Shown here: one piece after another, positions 23,139 through 29,139 of the stretch
Layout of the letters: every line of letters starts with the position of its first letter
Position numbering within the stretch: the stretch's first letter is position 1
From: GCA-002790365 sp964486645
Lineage (GTDB): Bacteria; Bacteroidota; Ignavibacteria; Ignavibacteriales; Ignavibacteriaceae
Reading direction: 5' to 3'
Assembly (NCBI GenBank): GCA_964486645.1
Contig: CAZAOG010000019.1
Span: forward strand, 1 to 29,139
Length of the DNA stretch: 29,139 nt
Made by a program: the position numbers and the translations under genes
The notes under the pieces: model-generated
Told to the model about the DNA's origin: nothing
Seen by the model: the letters and a program-made list of their open reading frames with translations, nothing else
The model's database searches: none

Positions 23139-23828
23139 CTATCCTGCTACCGCAGAGGAACAAGCGTAAATTTTATCGGCTCCGGCGCTTTTTAAAACCT
23201 TAGCGCATTCATTTACCGTAGCTCCGGTTGTAATTACATCGTCTATCAACAAAATATTTTTACCTGCTGCCAGGTGCTTCCTTTTTACTTTAAATGCACC
23301 ATCTACATTTTCTTGTCTTTCAACCAATGTAAGAGCCGTTTGAGTTTGAGTAAACTTCGTTCGCTTTAAGATATTTTGCGCCACAGGAACATTCAACGCC
23401 TTACCCAAACCTTCGGCGATGTAAAAAGATTGGTTGTAACCCCTTTCTGACTTTTTAAGATGGTGAAGGGGTACGGGAACAATCAAATCGAGATTCCAAA
23501 ATTTAATTTCTTCGCTGCATTTTTCGGCAATAATTTCCCCCAGTTTTTTTCCGATGGCAAATTTGTTTGAATATTTTACAGAATGAATTATATGCTGAAG
23601 TTCTTTATCCTTTTCAAAAACAAAAGGTGTGGTAAAACCCGAGACAAGTTTTTTCTCAGAAAATTTCCTTTCAAATTCGATTTTTATTAGTGAATTCGTG
23701 GCTAAAGAAATAGACCTTATACAATCGTCACAAACATATTTCTGTTCTACTGAAAGTTTTTGTTTACAACCGGGACAAAAGCGCGGAAGGAAGAAATCAA
23801 ACAGTGATATAAAAAATTTATTTGACAT
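23139..23828 (-). CDS. ComF family phosphoribosyltransferase-like protein
   Basis: A 229-residue ComF/GntX-type protein. The N-terminus has a four-cysteine zinc-binding motif (Cys18, Cys21, Cys33, Cys36; FCPGC ... VCDDC). The phosphoribosyltransferase domain has the conserved 'VPVPLHHLKKSERGYNQS' and the PRPP-binding loop LIDDVITTGAT (194-204). In naturally competent bacteria ComF homologues are needed for DNA uptake, but the biochemical reaction is unclear. No other competence genes are in the window. It is the last gene of the surE operon, 31 nt after the vWA protein. Confidence 0.92.
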   Translation of the reverse strand: MSNKFFISLFDFFLPRFCPGCKQKLSVEQKYVCDDCIRSISLATNSLIKIEFERKFSEKKLVSGFTTPFVFEKDKELQHIIHSVKYSNKFAIGKKLGEIIAEKCSEEIKFWNLDLIVPVPLHHLKKSERGYNQSFYIAEGLGKALNVPVAQNILKRTKFTQTQTALTLVERQENVDGAFKVKRKHLAAGKNILLIDDVITTGATVNECAKVLKSAGADKIYACSSAVAG

Positions 23829-23859
23829 TATTAAAAGAATGAGATTTATAAAAAATAAT

Positions 23860-25998
23860 TTACATCATACTCAATCTTCTGCGTATAAACCATTCAATAC
23901 TAAACAGCAGAACGACGAAAATCAAAATCCATTCATTCGACCAAAGACTTATCTCGCTCGTCACTGTTTTTTCTTTTACATTATTCTTGTTTTTACTTTT
24001 TAGCAATTCAATCAATTTATCTCTTTCGTTAAAAGTAAAATATTTTCCTTTGGAATTTTGACTTATTGTTTGAAGTAATTCAGAATTTAATTTGGTGTTT
24101 GTCAGTTCTACATTTGTTTCGCCGATATTAAATTTACCCGAATCTTTGCCAAGCAATTTGCCGTTGAGCATGGCTCTTCCGACAAAGGAAAAGTCTCCCG
24201 CATTTGTCGTCCGGAAAACTCCGTCGTATAAACCGTTACCTTTGGATGTTAAATTTATTTTAGCTGTTGAATTATTTGAAGTATTGGTCACGGATATACT
24301 TACATCGGCGTTAGAAACAGGGTTAAAAGATTCGTCATAAACCTGAGCCGTGAATTCAACATCTTCATTTAAGGAAAATAATTTTTTTAATGGTTTTATA
24401 ATAACTTGTTTTTCGTCGTCGGATGCATTGAGCCATTTTACGCTGTTTGAAATAAATTTATCGAACATATCCGCACCGTTAGAAAGAGTGAGCAGTTTCC
24501 ATCTCCAAATGCTGCCTGCCAGAACCGAAATAGATTTGTTGCCTGCTAACCTGCGAGAAATTATCAGCGGCTTTTTAAAAGGAATGTTATTAATAACTAT
24601 TTCCGATAGAACATTGCTTCCGGGTTTAACCTCGTAATCCGCACCCGGCTGAAAAACAGGCGGTAAATTACTCCAACTTTTTAGTACGTCTCCATCCGAT
24701 ATTTGCAGTATCGGATTTGTGATCTCTCCGGTTTTAATTAAAGGCAAAACCTCATTTATTTTTGAAGAAGGAAATTTAACGTTGAAAGATAATATGTTAT
24801 TAAGATAATTAAGTTTGGCAAAATCGATATTATTAGATAGCAGTAAGAAAAAAGGTTTTCCGCTTTCTGAAATTTTAGTCTTTACTTTGTTGATAAATGA
24901 AATATTTGTAACCGCAGAAGGAAAACCGATGAGAAAATATACATCGGCGCTGTCAAGAAGCTTGTTCGCGTTTTCTTTTTCCAAAAATCTGTTATTATTA
25001 ATTTGTGTTAATGAATTGACCGTTAAGTTCTTGTTGTCTTTCAATGAAGTTTTTATAAATGATAAATCATTTGAAGGCGATCCGGCAATTATAAGCACCT
25101 TTAATTTGGATTTCTGTACTTTTATATAAAAAGTTTTAACGTTATTGATTTTGTTTTCTTCTCCGGGTATTCTTCCAACTTTTATTTTTAACTTTCTTTC
25201 CCCGTAATCGGCCGGGTTGTATGTAAAAGAAACGTTATTTATTCCTCCTTCCGCAAGAACAATATTTTTTCTGTCAATAATTTTACCTTCTTCAAAAAGA
25301 GATACGGATGTTTTAATTCCTTCAAACTTTTCATTTTTAATTACGGTTGAAATTGTGGTGGGAGTGTTTGCATAAATAAATTTGTTATAACTTACTTTTT
25401 TTATCGAGACATCTTTGTTGGTTGTAGTATCTCCCACGCCGACGGTATAAACGGGGAAACCTAATTTTTCCGATTCATTTACGGGTGAAAGTCCGTCCGT
25501 AATATTCCCGTCGCTGATTATTGTTAAGGAAGAAATATCCGATCCGGCGGTTTCTATCTTCTTGAATATTTTATCAAAATTTGTAGAAGTTTCGGAATAA
25601 TTTATTTTGCCCAAACTGTCGGGATCAACTGAGTTTATCGTTGTTCCGAAAGTAAAGATTTTAAAATTATCGTCATCATTCAATCTTTTCAAAAAATCGT
25701 TTATTTCGTTTTTTCTTTCATTCACGCTTATCGATTTTGAATTGTCGACAAAAATTAAGTTTGCAGGTCTTACGGTTGACTTATTGGTGATAGTAAGTAT
25801 CGGTTCGAATATTAAGAGTAAAAGTAGAACAAGTGCAAGTGAACGAATGGTTATTAAAATGATTTTATACGATTTGCTTATTTGTGGAATTGTGTGTCTA
25901 TAAACGTAATACGCAAAAAGGGACGCAATTAAAGCGCCCAAAATAAAAAGTAAGGGATTGCTCGAAAAATTGATATCAATATTTTCTAATGCAAACAT
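23860..25998 (-). CDS. von Willebrand factor A-type membrane protein
   Basis: A 712-residue protein with two N-terminal membrane helices (about 15-32 and 46-68) and one at the very C-terminus (about 690-707), leaving a large extracytoplasmic region. It starts with a vWA-like domain: 'LIFVDNSKSISVNERK' gives a DxSxS metal-ion site (Asp85, Ser87, Ser89), and 'TIISDGNITDG' follows. The later part has Ig-like/beta-sandwich stretches ('VEFTAQVYDESFNPVSNADV') and a Rossmann-like segment ('LKVLIIAGSPSNDL'). The plan matches the BatA-like/glutamine-amidotransferase-like proteins common in Bacteroidota relatives. The MoxR ATPase and DUF58 genes that often accompany such proteins are absent. Its ATG overlaps the stop codon of the PhzF-like gene (TAATG). 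Confidence 0.85.
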   Translation of the reverse strand: MFALENIDINFSSNPLLFILGALIASLFAYYVYRHTIPQISKSYKIILITIRSLALVLLLLLIFEPILTITNKSTVRPANLIFVDNSKSISVNERKNEINDFLKRLNDDDNFKIFTFGTTINSVDPDSLGKINYSETSTNFDKIFKKIETAGSDISSLTIISDGNITDGLSPVNESEKLGFPVYTVGVGDTTTNKDVSIKKVSYNKFIYANTPTTISTVIKNEKFEGIKTSVSLFEEGKIIDRKNIVLAEGGINNVSFTYNPADYGERKLKIKVGRIPGEENKINNVKTFYIKVQKSKLKVLIIAGSPSNDLSFIKTSLKDNKNLTVNSLTQINNNRFLEKENANKLLDSADVYFLIGFPSAVTNISFINKVKTKISESGKPFFLLLSNNIDFAKLNYLNNILSFNVKFPSSKINEVLPLIKTGEITNPILQISDGDVLKSWSNLPPVFQPGADYEVKPGSNVLSEIVINNIPFKKPLIISRRLAGNKSISVLAGSIWRWKLLTLSNGADMFDKFISNSVKWLNASDDEKQVIIKPLKKLFSLNEDVEFTAQVYDESFNPVSNADVSISVTNTSNNSTAKINLTSKGNGLYDGVFRTTNAGDFSFVGRAMLNGKLLGKDSGKFNIGETNVELTNTKLNSELLQTISQNSKGKYFTFNERDKLIELLKSKNKNNVKEKTVTSEISLWSNEWILIFVVLLFSIEWFIRRRLSMM

Positions 25999-26867
25999 TA
26001 AAAGGTCATCTCTCCTTTTATAACCGTAACGGCATCTCCGGAAATGTACAGTTCATTTTCATCGGGATAATATTTTGCGCCGACCCTTCCGCTTCTGCCC
26101 ATAAAATCGCCCTGTTCAAAAATTAAACCTTTTTTCATTTGTTCGTCAGTAATCAAATTCAAATGTTTAAGCACCGTTAAAAGCGGACCGTTTACGGAAC
26201 CTGTAACCGGGTCTTCGTCTATTCCCCAATAGGGGACAAAATATCTTGAATGGGCAAAATTATTATCTTCGAATGTTTGAAGAGTGAACAATGCAAATCC
26301 GCTTATCTTTTTGTCTTGCTCCGAGATTTTAACAAGTTCTTTGAAATTCGGAGAAATATTTTTCAACTCTTCCAAACTTTTTATACGGATATAAAGGTTT
26401 GTATTTTCCAACAGCACCGGCGGTATATTTCCGGCAAGATTATCCTCCGTAATTCCGAGAGCGGAAAAGATTCCTTTAGTTTCGCCTTCGTAATTCTGCA
26501 TTGAGTAAAGAGGGATCTGCATAAAATATTTATCGTCTTCCATTTTGCATTTTAAAATTCCCGAACGTGTATCAAAGGTAATTGTCCGCCCGTTTTTAAG
26601 AAGCGAATGTTCTTTTAAAAAATGGAGGGAAGCAATGGTCGCGTGTCCGCACAACTTAACTTCCACTGCGGGAGTAAACCACTGAAGGCGGAAATCGGCT
26701 TTTTCGGATTCCGACAAAAAAGCTGTTTCGGCAAGATTCATCTCCTTTGCAATTTTCTGTTTCACTTCATCTTTTAAATTATCGCCAAAGGTTACTCCGG
26801 CTGAATTACCGCAGAAAGGTTCTTTTGTAAAAGCATCAATTTGATATATATCTATTTTATTTTCCAT
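25998..26867 (-). CDS. PhzF family isomerase-like protein
   Basis: PhzF enzymes share a diaminopimelate-epimerase-like fold. PhzF itself isomerises a phenazine precursor, but most genomic copies, such as this one with no phenazine genes, have unknown substrates. The 289-residue protein has the opening YQIDAFTKEPFCGNSAGV (8-25), the catalytic-type Glu47 in EMNLAETAFL, the glycine-rich LCGHATIASLHFL, and the second-lobe DPVTGSVNGPL. The start overlaps the end of surE by 11 nt, and the stop overlaps the vWA gene start, so it is firmly within this operon. The specific reaction cannot be assigned. Confidence 0.93.
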   Translation of the reverse strand: MENKIDIYQIDAFTKEPFCGNSAGVTFGDNLKDEVKQKIAKEMNLAETAFLSESEKADFRLQWFTPAVEVKLCGHATIASLHFLKEHSLLKNGRTITFDTRSGILKCKMEDDKYFMQIPLYSMQNYEGETKGIFSALGITEDNLAGNIPPVLLENTNLYIRIKSLEELKNISPNFKELVKISEQDKKISGFALFTLQTFEDNNFAHSRYFVPYWGIDEDPVTGSVNGPLLTVLKHLNLITDEQMKKGLIFEQGDFMGRSGRVGAKYYPDENELYISGDAVTVIKGEMTF

Positions 26868-27630
26868 TTAACAAGTTTTCCAAATTCCAGTCTTTCATTT
26901 TATTATAGGTTTCGTAATCCGTCAGATCAAAATGAATGGGTGTAACCGAAACATAGTTTTTATTTATAGCACCTTGATCGGTTTCTATCTCTTTATCCAG
27001 CTGCAAAAGTTCACCCGTAAGCCAGTAATAATTTTTGCCGTAAGGGTCAATTCGTCTTTCGTAGATATCGTCCCATTTTGATTTACCCTGCGTGGTTATT
27101 TTTACTCCCGCAATTTCATCTTCGGGCAGATCGGGAATATTTACGTTTAACAATGTTCCTGTAGGAAGTTGATTTATGGGGACATTTTCAATTAGATGTT
27201 TGGTTAATTTAGCGGCTACGGAAAAATCCTTAACATTGTGGTTTGTAACCGAGACCGCCATTGAAGGTACGTCCATAATTGCCGCTTCACGGGCGGCGGA
27301 AACGGTACCGGAGTAAATAATATTTATTGCCGTGTTGCTGCCGTGGTTTATTCCGGACACAACAAGGTCGGGAGGGGAATCCATAAGATTTCTGATACCG
27401 ATTTTTATACAGTCGGCGGGTGTGCCGTCAACTGCAAGACCGAAGAGAGTACCGTTAATTCTGTATTCGCTTACGCGCAGAGGTACCTGCATTGTTATTG
27501 CGTGTCCGATAGCGCTTTGTTCACTTAATGGTGCAATTACAGTAACCTCCGCAATTTCTTTTAATGATTTTACAAGCTCGAATATTCCCGGAGAGCTTAT
27601 ACCGTCATCGTTGCAAACTAATATTTTCAA
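26857..27630 (-). CDS. surE: 5'/3'-nucleotidase SurE
   Basis: SurE removes phosphate from nucleoside 5'- and 3'-monophosphates and can act on short polyphosphate; it is associated with stationary-phase survival. The 257-residue protein begins ILVCNDDGISSPGI, giving the metal ligands Asp8 and Asp9. Ser39 (SEQSA) and Asn95 (SGINHGSN) complete the metal site. The 'YSGTVSAAREA' helix is also conserved. It is the first gene of the operon surE-phzF-vWA-comF. The upstream 266-nt gap is shared with the divergent ATPase gene. Confidence 0.97.
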   Translation of the reverse strand: MKILVCNDDGISSPGIFELVKSLKEIAEVTVIAPLSEQSAIGHAITMQVPLRVSEYRINGTLFGLAVDGTPADCIKIGIRNLMDSPPDLVVSGINHGSNTAINIIYSGTVSAAREAAIMDVPSMAVSVTNHNVKDFSVAAKLTKHLIENVPINQLPTGTLLNVNIPDLPEDEIAGVKITTQGKSKWDDIYERRIDPYGKNYYWLTGELLQLDKEIETDQGAINKNYVSVTPIHFDLTDYETYNKMKDWNLENLLNGK

Positions 27631-27746
27631 GACTTGTTTCCTAAAGTGTTAAGTTTTTCTAATTATATTTTGAAATATACTATAACATTTTAAGAGGAAC
27701 AATCGGCGGGTGAAGCAGATAAAAAATTATTATAAAAAATCCGATG

Positions 27747-27759
27747 CCTGAAATTCAGG
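27747..27759. repeat. short interrupted palindrome
   Basis: CCTGAA (27747-27752) and TTCAGG (27754-27759) form a 6-bp dyad around a single A. It lies mid-way in the surE/ATPase intergenic region. It could be a small operator for either gene. No T-tract follows, so it is not a terminator. Confidence 0.4.
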
Positions 27760-27832
27760 TAATTCGAGCTGATATGTTATTTAGATAAGTTTGTCCTATT
27801 TCTGTTAAAATTAACTTTCAATAAAAAGAAAA

Positions 27833-27889
27833 ATTTGTAAAATTCACAAATATATCTTGCATTTAGACGTCTATTTGTAAAGTATACTT
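27833..27889. promoter_or_regulatory. repeat-rich control region upstream of the DUF4143 ATPase
   Basis: Within 57 nt just before the ATPase start there are several repeats. ATTTGTAAA occurs as two direct copies (27833-27841 and 27873-27881) exactly 40 nt apart, and an inverted ACAAAT lies at 27846-27851. Two perfect 10-bp palindromes are also present: TAGACGTCTA (27864-27873) and AAGTATACTT (27880-27889). Such density suggests protein-binding sites, for example autoregulation of the ATPase. Function is inferred only from symmetry. Confidence 0.4.
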
Positions 27890-27896
27890 ACGAAAT

Positions 27897-29030
27897 ATGA
27901 AAAAGAGACCAATTTGGATTAATAAGATCAGACAGGTTTGGTTAAAAAGACCAATAGTTTGGCTTTCGGGTGTAAGGAGAGTCGGTAAAACAACTATATC
28001 AAAAATGTTCACGGATGCTAAATATTTAAATTGTGATTTACCTTCCGTTGTACGAATATTGGACGACCCGGAAAGTTTTTACGCAAGTTTGAACAAAGAC
28101 AGCATCGTAATTTTTGATGAAGTACACCGTTTACCCGACCCAAGTAAAATACTGAAAATAGGGGCGGATGCTTTTCCCCATCTCAAAATACCGGCAACGG
28201 GTACCTCGACTTTGGCTGCAACACAAAAATTTCGTGACAGCCTTACAGGACGTAAACAATCTATTTATTTGCCTCCTGTGTTATGGGATGAATGTACTTC
28301 AGACTTCGGTATAAAGGAACTTGACAAACGTTTGCTTTACGGAGGATTGCCTGAGCCATTACTCTCTTTAAAAAGGGATACTACCTTTTTTTCTGAGTGG
28401 ATTGATAGTTTTTATGCGCGTGATATACAGGAGTTATTCGGTGTCCGTAATCGTACAGGATTTTTGAAATTGTTACATCTTCTTCTCCGTCAGAGCGGTG
28501 GATTAATTGATTTTACACAGTTGGCAAAATTGAGTGGTTTAAGTCGCCCCACAGTTAAGGCACATATTGAAGCAATGACTATAGCCCATGCTGTTTATTT
28601 ATTACCTCCTTTTTACGGCGGCGGCAGAAGGGAAATAACAAAAAGAGCAAAGTGTTATGCTTTTGATACCGGTTTTGTATCGTTCATAAAAGGTTGGGAC
28701 AGTATTAGGGAAGAAGATAGGGGATTGCTTTGGGAACATCTTGTGCTCGATACACTTAGGACTTTTGAACCTGAAAACAATATTTTCTTTTGGCGTGATA
28801 AATCCGGACGTGAAATAGATTTTGTTATAAAAAAATCGGAAAGTAATCTTGATGCAATAGAATGTAAAGTAAACCCGGCTAATTTTTCTTATAAAAATTT
28901 AAAAAAATTTAGGGAATTATACCCCGGCGGACGAAATATTTGTGTTTCCCCCAATATTAGTGAAAGTTACAAGATTCGTAAAGATAATTTATCGGTTGAA
29001 TTTCATTCATTAAAAAGTATTTTTTGGTAA
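27897..29030 (+). CDS. AAA ATPase with DUF4143 and PD-(D/E)XK-like C-terminus
   Basis: A 377-residue protein of the widespread archaeal-type ATPase/DUF4143 family, whose biological role is unknown. The P-loop is SGVRRVGKTT (24-33) and Walker B is IVIFDE (70-75). A sensor-like segment, IPATGTST (98-105), follows. The DUF4143 part has YGGLPEP (148-154) and a winged-helix-like stretch 'FTQLAKLSGLSRPTVKAHIE' (206-225). The C-terminus has REIDFVI and AIECK (Asp308, Glu322, Lys324), the spacing of a PD-(D/E)XK nuclease-like fold. It stands alone. Eleven of 27 Arg codons are CGT against 1 of 21 in argS, which suggests recent acquisition. No cognate antitoxin or partner gene is visible. Confidence 0.88.
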   Translation: MKKRPIWINKIRQVWLKRPIVWLSGVRRVGKTTISKMFTDAKYLNCDLPSVVRILDDPESFYASLNKDSIVIFDEVHRLPDPSKILKIGADAFPHLKIPATGTSTLAATQKFRDSLTGRKQSIYLPPVLWDECTSDFGIKELDKRLLYGGLPEPLLSLKRDTTFFSEWIDSFYARDIQELFGVRNRTGFLKLLHLLLRQSGGLIDFTQLAKLSGLSRPTVKAHIEAMTIAHAVYLLPPFYGGGRREITKRAKCYAFDTGFVSFIKGWDSIREEDRGLLWEHLVLDTLRTFEPENNIFFWRDKSGREIDFVIKKSESNLDAIECKVNPANFSYKNLKKFRELYPGGRNICVSPNISESYKIRKDNLSVEFHSLKSIFW

Positions 29031-29089
29031 AGAGCTGTTAACATAGGATATTCTTAAGCCGGGCGCTATTTTTTTTAATAAGTTAAAGA

Positions 29090-29116
29090 TACCCGAAATC
29101 TTGGAGATTTCGGGTA
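29090..29116. repeat. perfect 12-bp inverted repeat (hairpin) downstream of the ATPase
   Basis: TACCCGAAATCT (29090-29101) and AGATTTCGGGTA (29105-29116) are exact reverse complements around a 3-nt loop. The hairpin would be very stable. No T-run follows on either strand, so it is not a classic intrinsic terminator. It could be a dispersed intergenic repeat, a mobile-element relic, or an RNA 3'-end stabiliser. A T-run at 29069-29077 lies upstream of it. Confidence 0.7.
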
Positions 29117-29139
29117 CTTGAATATCGGAAATACTATTT

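Noticed and set aside
29055..29077. Short GC-rich element followed by eight T's after the ATPase, as a terminator
   Set aside because: Only about three base pairs (AGC/GCT) can form, too weak for an intrinsic terminator.

Overview
The window is an AT-rich bacterial chromosome segment of housekeeping genes packed tightly on both strands. Several things point to the Bacteroidota/Chlorobiota/Ignavibacteriota side of the tree, most likely an Ignavibacteria-like organism. Two promoters near the trp operon resemble the TTG...TAnnTTTG type. TTG starts are frequent (accC, a TPR gene, rsfS, argS). Secreted proteins have signal peptides ending in FSQ or LAQ. The gene neighbourhoods efp-accB-accC and guaA-TPR-receptor-radC also fit. 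This placement is an inference; there is no rRNA here to confirm it.

Layout. Positions 41-114 hold a tRNA-Arg(CCG). Positions 212-3860 (+) carry a membrane-anchored TPR protein, elongation factor P, the two acetyl-CoA carboxylase subunits AccB and AccC, and the glycine-cleavage H protein. Positions 3992-8884 (+) carry GMP synthase, a TPR protein, an exported TPR/ligand-binding-fold protein, and RadC, which has no ATG, GTG or TTG start. Positions 8976-9968 (+) encode a small coiled-coil lipoprotein and an exported LysM protein, followed by a good intrinsic terminator. PhoH (+) then converges on MazG (-), and a RidA-family protein (+) converges on the trp operon.

The centre of the window (19988 down to 12332, minus strand) is a complete tryptophan operon, trpE-G-D-C-F-(DAHP synthase)-B-A. 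The DAHP synthase, the entry enzyme of the shikimate pathway, sits between trpF and trpB. Upstream of trpE I read a full ribosome-mediated attenuator: a promoter, a 31-residue leader peptide with three consecutive Trp codons, a candidate antiterminator strand just after the leader stop codon, and a strong terminator hairpin with a U-tract 17 nt before the trpE start. The leader also has six Tyr and one Phe, which is intriguing because the operon contains a DAHP synthase. This is the most interesting regulatory system in the window.

Divergent from the trp promoter is a small exported protein of unknown function with a Tyr/Asn-rich tail, then a LytR_C-domain membrane protein, RsfS and arginyl-tRNA synthetase. 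A minus-strand operon follows (surE, phzF-like, a vWA membrane protein, comF-like). The last gene (27897-29030, +) is a DUF4143-type AAA ATPase. Its arginine codon use differs from its neighbours, and direct and inverted repeats lie just upstream, so it may have been acquired. A perfect 12-bp hairpin without a U-tract lies downstream. No CRISPR array, insertion sequence or prophage was seen. No gene-free stretch exceeds about 300 bases; the longest without any called feature is under 150 bases.
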